From positions 1 through 64,000 of the forward strand of contig NZ_AP023213.1 in the NCBI RefSeq assembly GCF_014218275.1: a stretch of 64,000 bases of DNA, in the 5' to 3' direction. Below, piece by piece: positions 21,893-30,587 of the stretch. Every line of letters starts with the position of its first letter. Position 1 is the first letter of the stretch. A program made the translations under genes and the position numbers. The notes beneath the pieces are model-generated. The model saw only the letters and a program-made list of their open reading frames with translations, was not told where the DNA came from and did no database searches. Origin of the DNA: Citrifermentans bremense (lineage in GTDB: Bacteria; Desulfobacterota; Desulfuromonadia; Geobacterales; Geobacteraceae).

Positions 21893-22969
21893 ATGGCCGA
21901 AGAGTTCGTACCGAAATGGATCGCCTGGGAGACCACCCAGCGCTGCAACCTCAAATGCGTCCACTGCCGCTGCTCCTCCGAGCTGACCTCCTCCGAAGGT
22001 GACTTCACCACCGAAGAGGGGAAGAAGCTCCTGAAGGAGATCGCCGATTTCTCGAAGCCGGTCGTGGTCCTTTCCGGCGGCGAGCCGCTGATGAGGCCGG
22101 ACATCTTCGAGCTGGCCGAGTACGGCACCTCGCTCGGCCTCAGGATGTGCATGGCGAGCAACGGCTCGCTCGTGACCGACGAGGTCTGCGAGAAGATGAA
22201 GAAAGCCGACATCAAGATGGTCTCGCTCTCGCTGGACGGCTCGACCGCCGAGGTGCACGACAACTTCCGCCAGTGCCCCGGCTCCTTCGAAGGGGTGCTG
22301 CGCGCGGCCGAACTCTTCAAAAAGCACGGCCAGAAGTTTCTGATCAACTCCTCCTTCACCAAGAGGAACCAGAACGACATCGCCAACACCTTCAAGGTGG
22401 CGAAGTCCCTGGGCGCCACCGCCTGGTACATGTTCATGATCGTCCCCACCGGCCGCGGCGAGGAGATCATGAACGAACTGATCTCCAAGGAAGATTACGA
22501 GGAGATCCTCGACTGGCACTACCACCAGGAGAAGAACGAGGACGACATCCTGATGCGCCCCACCTGCGCGCCGCACTACTACCGCATCGTGCCGCAAAAG
22601 GCCAAGGCCGAGGGAGAGAAATTCGAGCGCCGCTCGCTCACCTTCTCCACCGGCGGGGGCAAAGGTTGCATCGCGGCTCAGACCATCTGCCTCATCGACT
22701 GCTACGGTAACCTGAAGCCCTGCTCTTACTTCCACCGCACCGCCGGCAACGTCAAGGAAACCCCTTTCCGCGAGCTCTGGGAGAACTCGGAGATCTTCAA
22801 AGACCTGAGGGATTTCAAGAGCTACAAGGGAAAATGCGGCGAGTGCGAGTACCTGAACGTCTGCGGCGGCTGCCGGGCCCGTGCCGATGCGGTGTACGGC
22901 GACTACATGGAAGAGGAACCGTTCTGCAACTACGTCCCGATCAAGGTGCAGAGAAAGCAGAAAGATTAA
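21893..22969 (+). CDS. Radical SAM/SPASM protein of the NirJ/AhbD (haem-modifying) type
   Basis: The 358-aa product has the radical SAM cluster motif [11 protein letters not shown] at about residues 16-26 and a glycine-rich SAM-binding segment LSGGEPLMR. Its C-terminal SPASM-type region carries [20 protein letters not shown] and a final FC for auxiliary Fe-S clusters. The C-terminal Cys pattern and position directly before hemE suggest the NirJ/AhbD group, which remove or oxidise side chains on haem precursors. Whether it makes haem here, given hemE and hemH in the same window, is uncertain. The ATG at 21893 has GGAG five bases upstream; longer in-frame starts lack a site. Confidence 0.75.
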   Translation: MAEEFVPKWIAWETTQRCNLKCVHCRCSSELTSSEGDFTTEEGKKLLKEIADFSKPVVVLSGGEPLMRPDIFELAEYGTSLGLRMCMASNGSLVTDEVCEKMKKADIKMVSLSLDGSTAEVHDNFRQCPGSFEGVLRAAELFKKHGQKFLINSSFTKRNQNDIANTFKVAKSLGATAWYMFMIVPTGRGEEIMNELISKEDYEEILDWHYHQEKNEDDILMRPTCAPHYYRIVPQKAKAEGEKFERRSLTFSTGGGKGCIAAQTICLIDCYGNLKPCSYFHRTAGNVKETPFRELWENSEIFKDLRDFKSYKGKCGECEYLNVCGGCRARADAVYGDYMEEEPFCNYVPIKVQRKQKD

Positions 22970-23000
22970 CTGCTGTCCAAGGTTCTGCGTTGAACTGATA

Positions 23001-23055
23001 GCCCCCTCCCCTGCAGCGTCCCCTCTCCCTCCCGGAGAGGGACAGGGTGAGGGCG
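23001..23055. repeat. GC-rich palindromic intergenic repeat
   Basis: CCCTCTCC-CTCCC-GGAGAGGG at 23021-23041 is a perfect 8-bp hairpin within a longer C-rich then G-rich stretch between the radical SAM gene and hemE. It belongs to the same loose family as 9489-9525 and 34348-34434. Confidence 0.65.
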
Positions 23056-23096
23056 ACGTTTCGAATGCCATAAAAATTCACCCAGGAGGACTTACA

Positions 23097-24116
23097 ATGA
23101 ACACTCGATTCTTAGACGCATGTTGGGGGAAGCCGGTTGACACGGTGCCGGTCTGGCTGATGCGCCAGGCAGGACGTTATCTCCCCGACTACATGCGCGT
23201 CCGCTCCAAATGCACCTTCCTGGAACTGTGCAAGACCCCGGAACTGGCCACCGAAGTAACCGTCCAGCCGGTCGACATCCTCGGCGTCGATGCCGCTATC
23301 CTCTTCTCCGACATCCTCACCCCGATCGAGCCGATGGGCATGGAGCTCGATTTCACCCCGGGCCCGGTCTTCGCCAAGCCGATCCGCACCATGGCCGACG
23401 TGGAGGCGCTCAAGATCCCGAAGATGGAGACCGACGTCCCCTACGTGCTGGACGCCGTAAAGCTGCTCCGCAAGGAACTCGCCACCAAGGTGCCGCTGAT
23501 CGGCTTCGGGGGCGCCCCCTTCACCCTGGCCTGCTACATGGTCGAGGGTAAAGGGTCCAAGGACTTCGCCGCCCTGAAGAAGATGATGTACGCCGACCCC
23601 GAGGTGTACGCGGCGCTGATGGAAAAGATCACCACCATGGACATGGAGTACCTGAACGCGCAGATCAAGGCGGGCGCGCAGGCTATCCAGATCTTCGACA
23701 CCTGGGGCGGCATGCTCTCCCCGGCCGACTACGAGCGCTACGTCCTCCCCTACACCCAGCGCCTCATCAACGGCCTGGACCGCACCAACATCCCGGTGAT
23801 CCACTTCGTAAAGGGCGCAGGGACCATGCTGGAGATCGTGAAGCAGGCCGGCGGCGACGTCATGGGCCTCGACTGGCACGTGAACCTCGGCAAGGCCCGC
23901 GACATCCTGGGCGACATGGCAGTGCAGGGGAACCTGGACCCGACCGTGCTCTTCGCTCCCAACGAGATCATCGAGCGCGAGGTGAAGAGGGTGCTGGACG
24001 AAAACGCCGGCAGGCCTGGTCTCATCTTCAACCTGGGACACGGCATCCTCCCGACGGTCCCGCCTGAAAAGGCGATCTTCATGGTAGACTGCGTGCACCG
24101 GCTGTCGCGCAAATAG
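23097..24116 (+). CDS. hemE: Uroporphyrinogen decarboxylase
   Basis: HemE decarboxylates the four acetate groups of uroporphyrinogen III to give coproporphyrinogen III in haem synthesis. The 339-aa product starts MNTRFLDACWGKPVDTVPVW. It contains the family signature WLMRQAGRYLPDYM (substrate-binding Arg) near residue 22, the active-site Asp in AAILFSDILTPIEPMG, and the segment GFGGAPFTLACYM. Length is typical. The ATG at 23097 has a strong AGGAGG 8 bases upstream; a longer in-frame start lies in the repeat and is rejected. A strong terminator follows. It pairs functionally with hemH at 48.8 kb. Confidence 0.97.
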   Translation: MNTRFLDACWGKPVDTVPVWLMRQAGRYLPDYMRVRSKCTFLELCKTPELATEVTVQPVDILGVDAAILFSDILTPIEPMGMELDFTPGPVFAKPIRTMADVEALKIPKMETDVPYVLDAVKLLRKELATKVPLIGFGGAPFTLACYMVEGKGSKDFAALKKMMYADPEVYAALMEKITTMDMEYLNAQIKAGAQAIQIFDTWGGMLSPADYERYVLPYTQRLINGLDRTNIPVIHFVKGAGTMLEIVKQAGGDVMGLDWHVNLGKARDILGDMAVQGNLDPTVLFAPNEIIEREVKRVLDENAGRPGLIFNLGHGILPTVPPEKAIFMVDCVHRLSRK

Positions 24117-24127
24117 AGGCAAACCGG

Positions 24128-24157
24128 AGGGCGGCCGATGAGGCCGCCCTTCTTCTT
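24128..24157 (+). terminator. Rho-independent terminator after hemE
   Basis: AGGGCGGCC (24128-24136), loop GATGA, GGCCGCCCT (24142-24150), then TCTTCTT. The 9-bp GC stem and pyrimidine tail lie 12 bases after the hemE stop codon. Confidence 0.88.
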
Positions 24158-24230
24158 GAACAGGCAACAAAGGATCCGGCCGAGGGCGCAGGCCACGGCT
24201 GCCTGCCGCGCCGGATCAGCGGGAGTAGAC

Positions 24231-25184
24231 ATGCTCAGGCTTTTCAGAATAGACAACGGGCTCATCAAGGAGATGGACTTCGAGAGAAGCGATCTCCCCA
24301 ATCAGATCCTGCATGCCGACTGGATCGACGCCCACGAGCCGGATGACGAAGAGAGGGACCTGCTCGAGCTGCTGCTGCACACCGACATTCCTGAGTCCGA
24401 CGAGGTGGACGAGATCGAGATCTCTGCCCGCTGCTTCGTGGATCAGGCGGGGATACACGTGCACCCCCTGTTCCTGTCGCAAAGCGAGGGGCGCCACGTG
24501 ACGCTTACCGTCGCCTGCATCCTGCAAACCAAGCACCTGATCACCATCCGTGAGGGGGACCTCGCCGACTTCCGGCTCCTGCGCATGCGCGCCAGGAGGG
24601 GACAGGTGGAATGCCGCACCCCGTCCGAGCTGCTCGTGCTTCTCTTGGACCAGAAGGTGGAGAACCACGCGGACACCCTGGAGGACATCCATCGCCAGCT
24701 GGAAGGGGTAAGCCACCTGGTGCTCGAAGACGAGGACTCAGAGCTGGAAGACGCCATCAGCAAGCTCGCCAAGCTCGAGGACAGCAACGGAAAGATCCGG
24801 CTCTGTCTGATGGATACCCAGCGGGACATCTCGTTCCTTTTGCGTCACCTGCGCGACCGCGCCGACCAGAGCGAGACGCTGCGCGAGATCGCCCGAGACG
24901 TCGAGACCCTGATGTCGCATACCACCTTCCTCTTCGACAAGATCAACTTCCTGATGGACTCCACCCAGGGCTTCATCAACATCGAGCAGAACCAGATCAT
25001 CAAGATCTTTTCCATAGCCGCCGTGGTCTTCCTCCCCCCTACTCTGGTCGCCAGCATCTACGGCATGAACTTCGAGGTCATGCCCGAGCTTAAACTGGCC
25101 TTCGGGTACCCGTGGGCGCTGGCGCTGATGATTCTCTCCGGCATCGCTCCCTACTGGTACTTCAAACGCAAGGGATGGCTCTAA
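24231..25184 (+). CDS. corA: CorA-family magnesium/cobalt transporter
   Basis: The 317-aa product has a large cytoplasmic N-terminal domain with a long helical section, then two transmembrane helices near the C-terminus (IIKIFSIAAVVFLPPTLVAS and a final one around ALALMILSGIAPYWYF). The family motif YGMNFEVMPEL lies between them, and the C-terminus is basic (KRKGWL). CorA proteins form pentameric inner-membrane Mg2+ channels. I place the start at the ATG at 24231 because the longer in-frame reading begins in the hemE terminator. Upstream GGGAGTAGAC can serve as its ribosome-binding site. Confidence 0.93.
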   Translation: MLRLFRIDNGLIKEMDFERSDLPNQILHADWIDAHEPDDEERDLLELLLHTDIPESDEVDEIEISARCFVDQAGIHVHPLFLSQSEGRHVTLTVACILQTKHLITIREGDLADFRLLRMRARRGQVECRTPSELLVLLLDQKVENHADTLEDIHRQLEGVSHLVLEDEDSELEDAISKLAKLEDSNGKIRLCLMDTQRDISFLLRHLRDRADQSETLREIARDVETLMSHTTFLFDKINFLMDSTQGFINIEQNQIIKIFSIAAVVFLPPTLVASIYGMNFEVMPELKLAFGYPWALALMILSGIAPYWYFKRKGWL

Positions 25185-25480
25185 AAGCGCCCTTAGAAGC
25201 AAATCTGGTTCCGTCAAGGGCGCGGAATGTCACAGGCAGCGCTGCCGCAAGTTGCTGTGCTGCCTGACTGCAGCTCACGGCCGTGTCGACCACTGTCAGG
25301 AATCCCTAAAGAGGATCCTCTCCCTTGCCGATAGGTCCAGCAGGTACTGTGGACCCTGTCGTAGTGTCACGGCGCCCTTTTCAGATCCACTATCCAAGCT
25401 TCACACTCTGTAAAGAGGCGTGTCGACCTGCCGCCGCCCCACGCCAACGGACGGCAGCGGCAGGACGAGAAGGAAGGAAG
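25185..25480. other. Intergenic region between corA and a kinase gene
   Basis: About 300 bp without a gene. GCGCCCTT at 25187-25194 pairs with AAGGGCGC at 25216-25223 just after the corA stop codon but lacks a T tract. CAGGCAGC and GCTGCCTG, at about 25231-25265, form a second inverted pair. An in-frame extension of the downstream kinase enters this region from 25325 but has no ribosome-binding site. No promoter is clear. Confidence 0.4.
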
Positions 25481-26359
25481 ATGATGTCGCTTCGCGATTG
25501 GTGCCGCGACGTGCTGACCAGGTACACCCGATGCTCGTGTCCCACGGAACCGGAGACAGGAAAGGAGCTCAGCTCACCTGCAACCGGCGCTGTGCCCCCG
25601 GAACTCGGGGTCGCGCTCATAGAGCTGGAAAAGCAGCTGCTGCAAATCCAGAGGCTGGCAGGGGTCGGGGTCATGGCGGGGAACATCGCGCACGACTTGA
25701 ACAACCTCCTCATGGGGATCAGCGGCAACCTCGAACTGCTGCGCGGGATAACGGAGCCGGAATCGGCCTCCCTGAAATACATGGACAACGCGCTCGACGC
25801 TTCCAGGCGCGCTGCGAACCTGAGCCGGCAGCTGCTCGCCTTCTCCAGGAAGGGAGGCAGCGAGATCAAGGCTGTAGATCTCAACCGGGTCGTCGCCGAG
25901 AACCTCGAGCTGATGAAAGGATCGATGCGCAAAGGGGTGGCGTTGTCGGCGCGGCTGGAACCGGAACTTCCCGCCTTGGAAGCGGACCCGGGTCAGATGC
26001 AGCAGTTGATAGTCAACCTGGTAACCAATGCGGCCGAGGCGCTCGGGGAAACGGGCGCCATAAACGTGGCGACGGGGACGGGGGATTTTCCCTCAGCGGA
26101 GTTCACTTGGAGCCGGGTCGAGCCGAAGCCGGTTCCGGGCCGCTTCGTGTTCATCGAAATCGCCGACAGCGGCTGCGGCATGGACGGGGAAACCTGCGAT
26201 CGCATGTTCCACCCCTTTTTCTCAACCAAGGCCGCCGGCAGAGGGCTTGGGCTTGCGGCGGTGCTCGGGATCGTAAAGAAGAGCGGCGGCGCCATACTGG
26301 TCGATACCGCCCCGGGTGAAGGGACCACCATCAAGGTATTCCTCCCCGCCCTGCGTTGA
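25481..26359 (+). CDS. NtrB-like soluble histidine kinase without sensor domain
   Basis: This 292-aa protein has a short N-terminus with no clear sensor, a HisKA with AGNIAHDLNNLLMGISGN, and an HATPase with the N box LVNLVTNAAEAL, G1 DSGCGMD and G2 GRGLGLAAVLG. The AHDLNNLL phosphoacceptor motif is the NtrB-type subclass seen in many deltaproteobacterial kinases. It probably needs a partner protein for input. The ATG at 25481 sits right after GGAAGGAAG; I reject the longer reading from 25325. No response regulator is adjacent, and a strong terminator follows. Confidence 0.87.
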   Translation: MMSLRDWCRDVLTRYTRCSCPTEPETGKELSSPATGAVPPELGVALIELEKQLLQIQRLAGVGVMAGNIAHDLNNLLMGISGNLELLRGITEPESASLKYMDNALDASRRAANLSRQLLAFSRKGGSEIKAVDLNRVVAENLELMKGSMRKGVALSARLEPELPALEADPGQMQQLIVNLVTNAAEALGETGAINVATGTGDFPSAEFTWSRVEPKPVPGRFVFIEIADSGCGMDGETCDRMFHPFFSTKAAGRGLGLAAVLGIVKKSGGAILVDTAPGEGTTIKVFLPALR

Positions 26360-26404
26360 TAAGCCTCCGGTCCTGTGCAGGACACAGACGAAAAGCGCCA
26401 AAAG

Positions 26405-26450
26405 AGGACAGGCCACCTTTGAGAAAAACAAGGTGGCCTGTCCTTTTTTT
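26405..26450 (+). terminator. Rho-independent terminator after the NtrB-like kinase
   Basis: A perfect 15-bp stem (AGGACAGGCCACCTT at 26405-26419 and its complement at 26430-26444), a 10-base loop, and a run of seven T. It is the strongest terminator in the window. Confidence 0.95.
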
Positions 26451-26512
26451 GGCGGATTGACCGCCGTGGCGGTAAGAGGTATGGTCCGGTCCAGAAATGA
26501 GGGAGGGCGCCG

Positions 26513-26794
26513 GTGAATTGGCAGGTATATATCATCCTTTGCTCTGATGGTACCCTTTACACGGGTATAACCACAGATATCGCGCGTCGCCTGCGGCAGC
26601 ACGCGTCAGGCACCGGAGCGAAGTATTTCCGGGGGCGGCGGCCGAAGGAGGTTCTGTTCCTGGAGGGAGGTCACGACAGGAGCAGCGCCAGCAAGCGGGA
26701 ACTGCACATCAAGGGCCTGAGCCGCGCAGGCAAGCAGGCCCTTGTCCAAAGTGCTGCAAAGCCGTTGCCGAATCCTCTTCATCTCTCCTATTGA
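26513..26794 (+). CDS. GIY-YIG nuclease-family small protein
   Basis: The 93-aa product has the GIY-YIG pattern at its N-terminus (VYIILCSDGTLYTGITTD), followed by the conserved Arg in RRLRQH and a Lys/Glu-containing segment (ASKRELHIKGLSR). It matches the single-domain YhbQ/UPF0213 type, usually about 80-100 aa, with a possible DNA-processing role that is not established. The GTG at 26513 follows GGGAGGG. It converges on the cytochrome peroxidase gene 24 bp away. Confidence 0.88.
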   Translation: MNWQVYIILCSDGTLYTGITTDIARRLRQHASGTGAKYFRGRRPKEVLFLEGGHDRSSASKRELHIKGLSRAGKQALVQSAAKPLPNPLHLSY

Positions 26795-26818
26795 ACCTCT
26801 GCTTCAACGTCTCACAAG

Positions 26819-27856
26819 TCACTTCAGCTGCGGATGCGGGGTCTGGTCCGAACTCGGCGGGAGCAGCGGGTATCCCACCTTCGGCTGCTTTCCGGTCAGG
26901 CTCTTCAGGAATGCCACCGTATCGTTCACTTCCGTCTCGTTCAGCGTTGTTCCCAATTGTGCCGATCCCATCACTACCACCGCATCCCTGAGGCTCCACA
27001 CCTTTCCGGAATGGAAATAAGGCTGGGTGATCGCCACGTTCCTGAGCGACGGCGCCCTGAAAACGTACTTGTCGCTGGCGGTGTTGGTCACCTTGAAGCG
27101 CCCTGTATCGGCCTCGGGACGGACTTCGGCGGTCGGTACCTCCCTGACGCCAAAGGGGTAATAGCCGGCTCCGCCGACGTTGATTCCCCCGTGACAGGCG
27201 GCGCACCCCTTGTCGATGAAGATCCGCAGGCCGGCCTGCTCCCGCGTGTTGAGAGCGCCAGTTTCACCGTTGAGGAAGCGGTCGAACGGGGCATTCGGAG
27301 TCACCAGGGTGGCCTCGAAGACCTCGATCGCCTTTGCCATGTTGTCGAAGGTGACCGGATCGCGGGAGCCGGGGAAGGCCGCTTCGAAGAGTGGAGGGTA
27401 TCCCGGGATGTTCTTCAATGTCCTCACCACCAGTTCTGGGTTGCTGTTCATCTCGACGGACGCCTGCACCGGCCCCTTGGCCTGGGTCTGCAGGTCCTTG
27501 GCCCGGCCGTCCCAGAATTGGGCGACGTTGTAGACTGCGTTGAAGACGGTGGGGGCGTTGCGGGGACCTTTTTGCCAGCCATGGCCGACGGAGGTTTCCT
27601 GGAGGTCGGCGCCGCCGAGCCCGACGTTATGGCAGGTGTTGCAGCTGATGAGCTGAGAAGTGGAGAGGCGGGGGTCGAAGAATAGCTTCATCCCCAGGTC
27701 TACCTTGGCCTTGGTCGCCTTGTTCCCCTTGATGGCAGGGGGGTGAACCGGGATTGGCTTGAAGGTGGCCTGGGCTCGCGACATGTTTTCCTTCTCGGCG
27801 GCATCGGCCCAGCCGGGAAGCAGCGTTAGGAGCAGTAAGATCCATGTGATTTTCAT
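26819..27856 (-). CDS. Dihaem cytochrome c peroxidase (MacA/CcpA-like)
   Basis: The 345-aa product has a signal peptide (MKITWILLLLTLLPGWADA) and two haem c sites, SCNTCH near residue 71 and GCAACH near 220, typical of periplasmic bacterial dihaem peroxidases that reduce H2O2 to water. The family segments RNAPTVFN and GFCR-like regions around the haems fit the BCCP/MacA group. Related proteins in Geobacter (MacA) have also been linked to extracellular electron transfer, so peroxidase activity is inferred. The ATG at 27856 follows AGGAGGCGTAC. A candidate promoter lies at 27896-27923. Confidence 0.93.
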   Translation of the reverse strand: MKITWILLLLTLLPGWADAAEKENMSRAQATFKPIPVHPPAIKGNKATKAKVDLGMKLFFDPRLSTSQLISCNTCHNVGLGGADLQETSVGHGWQKGPRNAPTVFNAVYNVAQFWDGRAKDLQTQAKGPVQASVEMNSNPELVVRTLKNIPGYPPLFEAAFPGSRDPVTFDNMAKAIEVFEATLVTPNAPFDRFLNGETGALNTREQAGLRIFIDKGCAACHGGINVGGAGYYPFGVREVPTAEVRPEADTGRFKVTNTASDKYVFRAPSLRNVAITQPYFHSGKVWSLRDAVVVMGSAQLGTTLNETEVNDTVAFLKSLTGKQPKVGYPLLPPSSDQTPHPQLK

Positions 27857-27895
27857 GTACGCCTCCTGTGAACGATAGGATTAGAAGCCGTTTTA

Positions 27896-27923
27896 AACAT
27901 ACTCATTTGTTTGGGGGTGTCAA
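27896..27923 (-). promoter_or_regulatory. Candidate sigma70 promoter for the cytochrome c peroxidase
   Basis: On the minus strand TTGACA (27923-27918) is followed after 16 bases by TATGTT (27901-27896), about 40 bases before the start codon. The -35 is perfect and the -10 has four of six matches. Confidence 0.5.
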
Positions 27924-27979
27924 CAGGGGGCGGGGTAGTGGTGGGGGGGCAGGGGGGCCAACGAGGGGCGGATGAAGAA

Positions 27980-28010
27980 GAGGGGCGCCATTCGGCGCCC
28001 CTCGGTTCTT
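27980..28010. terminator. Bidirectional-looking terminator downstream of nfnB
   Basis: GAGGGGCGCC (27980-27989), loop ATTC, GGCGCCCCTC (27994-28003): a perfect 10-bp stem with TTCTTTTT on the plus side and TCTTCTTC on the minus side. It lies just downstream of the minus-strand nfnB stop codon. Confidence 0.85.
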
Positions 28011-28024
28011 TTTGCTAAATCAGG

Positions 28025-29434
28025 CTAGCGTTTCAGGTATTTGTCGATGGCGGCTGCGGCACGCTTGCCGTCGCCCATCGCCAGGATGACCGTGGCCCCG
28101 CCCCTTACGATGTCGCCACCGGCGAAGACGCCGGGGATGCTGGTTTCACCCTCTTCGTCGGCCACGATGTTGCCCCACTTGTTGAGGGTCAAGTCGGGGG
28201 CCGTCGCTGTGAGGAGCGGGTTGGCGCTGGTGCCGACGGCGTTGATGACGATCCCGGCGGGAAGGTCGAACTCCGAGCCTTCTATCGCCTGGGGCCTGCG
28301 GCGGCCGGAGTCGTCGGCGGGGCCGAGTTCCATCTTCTGGCAGCGAAGCGCTGAGACCCAACCATCCTCGGTCGGGACGATGGCGATGGGGGCGGTGAGC
28401 ATGATGAACTCCACCCCCTCCTCCTTGGCGTGCTTGATCTCCTCGACCCTGGCCGGCATCTCGGTTTCGCTGCGGCGGTAGACGATCATGGCGCGCTTGG
28501 CGCCTAGCCTGCGGGCGGTCCGGACACAGTCCATGGCCGTGTTGCCGCCGCCGATCACCGCTACCTCGTCCCGCTGCAGGATCGGGGTGGAGCTGTCTGC
28601 CCTGCGCCCGGCTTCCATCAGGTTCACGCGGGTGAGGAACTCGTTGGCGGCGTAGACTCCCTTCAGGTTCTCGCCCATGATGTTCAGCATGGTGGGAAGG
28701 CCCGCGCCGTTGGCTATGAAGACGGCGTCGAACTCGCTGCGCAGTTGCGGGATGGTCAGGGTCTTGCCGATGATGACGTTGCACTCGATGGTGACCCCCA
28801 TCCGGCTCAAGACCGCCACCTCGCGGTCGATGATCTCCTTGGGAAGCCGGAATTCGGGGATGCCGTAGCGGAGCACCCCGCCCGTGTCGTGCAGCGCTTC
28901 GAAGATGGTCACCTTGTGCCCCTGCCGCGCCAACTCGCCGGCGGCGGTGAGTCCTGCCGGGCCGCAGCCGACCACGGCCACCGACTTGCCGGTCGGCTCG
29001 GGAGCCTCAATGGCTATCAGCCCTTCCGGGTGCTGCATGGCCCAGTCGGCCACGTAGCGCTCCAGGTAGCCGATGGCCACCGCGTCGCCTTTCTTGCCGC
29101 GCACGCAGAGCGCCTCGCACTGCGTCTCCTGAGGGCAGACCCTGCCGCAGACCGCGGGCAGCGCGTTGTCGCCGCGCAATACCTGGGCCGCCCTGGGAAG
29201 GTCGTCGCTCGCCAGCGCATCGATGAACTCGGGAATGGAAACGCCGACCGGGCACCCGGCCACGCAGTTCCTGCTCTTGCACTGCAGGCAGCGCTGCGCC
29301 TCGGCAACCGCCTGCTCCGGGGTGAGCCCCTGGTTCACCTCCTCGAAGTTCTTGCTCCTTTCGTCCGCCGGAAGCTCCGGCATGTGGACCCGCTCTATAG
29401 CCATCCTCTCTTTGGGGGACAAATCGTTGCTCAC
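28025..29434 (-). CDS. nfnB: NfnB-type large subunit (NADPH-dependent ferredoxin:NAD oxidoreductase / GltD-like)
   Basis: The 469-aa product has N-terminal Cys motifs for two Fe-S clusters (CLQCKSRNCVAGCPVG and CGRVCPQETQCEALC), an FAD-binding VVGCGPAGLTAAGEL near residue 152, and an NADPH-binding VIGGGNTAMDCVRTARRLGA. This is the GltD/SudA/NfnB layout. With the adjacent NfnA-like subunit it probably forms the cytoplasmic complex NfnAB, which couples ferredoxin and NADH to NADPH by flavin-based bifurcation. A glutamate synthase small subunit is the alternative, but no large glutamate synthase gene is nearby. It overlaps nfnA by 4 bp (ATGA). Confidence 0.88.
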   Translation of the reverse strand: MSNDLSPKERMAIERVHMPELPADERSKNFEEVNQGLTPEQAVAEAQRCLQCKSRNCVAGCPVGVSIPEFIDALASDDLPRAAQVLRGDNALPAVCGRVCPQETQCEALCVRGKKGDAVAIGYLERYVADWAMQHPEGLIAIEAPEPTGKSVAVVGCGPAGLTAAGELARQGHKVTIFEALHDTGGVLRYGIPEFRLPKEIIDREVAVLSRMGVTIECNVIIGKTLTIPQLRSEFDAVFIANGAGLPTMLNIMGENLKGVYAANEFLTRVNLMEAGRRADSSTPILQRDEVAVIGGGNTAMDCVRTARRLGAKRAMIVYRRSETEMPARVEEIKHAKEEGVEFIMLTAPIAIVPTEDGWVSALRCQKMELGPADDSGRRRPQAIEGSEFDLPAGIVINAVGTSANPLLTATAPDLTLNKWGNIVADEEGETSIPGVFAGGDIVRGGATVILAMGDGKRAAAAIDKYLKR

Positions 29435-30279
29435 TTTGCTACCTCCTTAGCTATCTTGCAATCCGTTGCTGCGTGCCGCTGGGCCTCTTCCTTGCGGTAG
29501 CTGGTGAGGCGGTCGGAGAGACCGTCGAAATCGACCAGGTGCGCGTCGAATTCGGGGCCGTCCACGCAGGCGAACTTGGTTTCGCTCCCCACCTGCACGC
29601 GGCAGCCGCCGCACATGCCGGTGCCGTCTATCATGATGGGGTTCAAGCTGACGATGGTCTCGATGCCCGGCTCGCGGGTCATGTTGGCCACAGCTTTCAT
29701 CATCGGGACGGGACCTACGGCGAATACCGCCTTAGGCGCGCACGCCGGATCGGCAATCATCTCGCCGAGCGGCCCTGTGACGAAACCTTTGGAGCCGAGG
29801 CTGCCGTCCTCGGTCGTGATCAGCAGGTTCTTCGAGAGGGCGCCCAACTCGTCCGCCAGGATGACGTAGCGGCTGGAACGCCCGCCAATGATGGTGGTGA
29901 TTTCGTTGCCAGCCTCCGCCAACGCCTTCACCAGCGGGAAGAGGACCGCGGTGCCGACGCCGCCACCCACGCAGGCGACGCGGCCCCAGTTGGTGATGTG
30001 CGTCTCCTTGCCGAGGGGCCCTGCTACGTCGCGGATAGATCCACCAACGGGGGTGTCGACGATCTTTCGGGTAGAGGCGCCTATGGCCTGGATGAAAAGA
30101 GTGATGGTTCCGGCCTCCGGGTCGGCGTCACCGATTGTCAAAGGGATGCGTTCCTCGCCTTGCGCCAGCCTGACCATGACGAACTGCCCTGCCTTCCTGG
30201 CACGTGCGATCCGTGGCGCCACGAGCACCATCTTGTGGAGGTTTTCCGCGAGTATCTCGTTGCTTACGACTTCGAACAT
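29431..30279 (-). CDS. nfnA: NfnA-type small subunit (FAD/NAD-binding, ferredoxin-NADP reductase-like)
   Basis: The 282-aa product starts MFEVVSNEILAENLHKMVL. It has an FAD-binding barrel (GQFVMVRL), an NAD-binding domain with GGGVGTAVLFPLVKALAE, and a C-terminal [2Fe-2S] motif around MCGGCRVQV with a later FACVDGPEFD. This is the DHOD electron-transfer / NfnA layout. The ATG at 30279 follows AAGGTGA; longer in-frame readings run into repeats and are rejected. It is the first gene of the nfnAB pair. Confidence 0.88.
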   Translation of the reverse strand: MFEVVSNEILAENLHKMVLVAPRIARARKAGQFVMVRLAQGEERIPLTIGDADPEAGTITLFIQAIGASTRKIVDTPVGGSIRDVAGPLGKETHITNWGRVACVGGGVGTAVLFPLVKALAEAGNEITTIIGGRSSRYVILADELGALSKNLLITTEDGSLGSKGFVTGPLGEMIADPACAPKAVFAVGPVPMMKAVANMTREPGIETIVSLNPIMIDGTGMCGGCRVQVGSETKFACVDGPEFDAHLVDFDGLSDRLTSYRKEEAQRHAATDCKIAKEVAK

Positions 30280-30402
30280 GGGGGTCACCTTTTGTCTAAG
30301 GGGATTGCTGCAAATGTGCTGCGATAGTGAATACGATATCAACAACGGAGGGGATTTCGCAAGGAAGTATACGGAAAGTAACAGAAAAGGGTTAAAACCA
30401 AT

Positions 30403-30520
30403 TGACGATTGACAATGGACGATTGACAACGAAAGGCGGGGACGGGAAATCGACGATGCTCCGCCTGATCTCTCCTCCTCCAGGAGGGGGGAGGTCGGGA
30501 GGGGGAAAGACACAGACATT
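30403..30520. repeat. Two intergenic repeat types side by side (ATTGAC units and GC palindrome)
   Basis: ATTGACGATTGACAATGG and GACGATTGACAAC at 30401-30430 match the family at 17456-17595. About 40 bases on, CTCCTCCTCCAGGAGGGGGGAGG forms a GC hairpin of the type seen at 9489 and 34348. The region separates nfnA from the EamA gene. Confidence 0.65.
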
Positions 30521-30587
30521 CCCCTCCAGGGGCGGGAACTCGTGAGAAAGGTTCGACTGAGCCTGCGGGAGCTGGTGCTGCCGGGTG

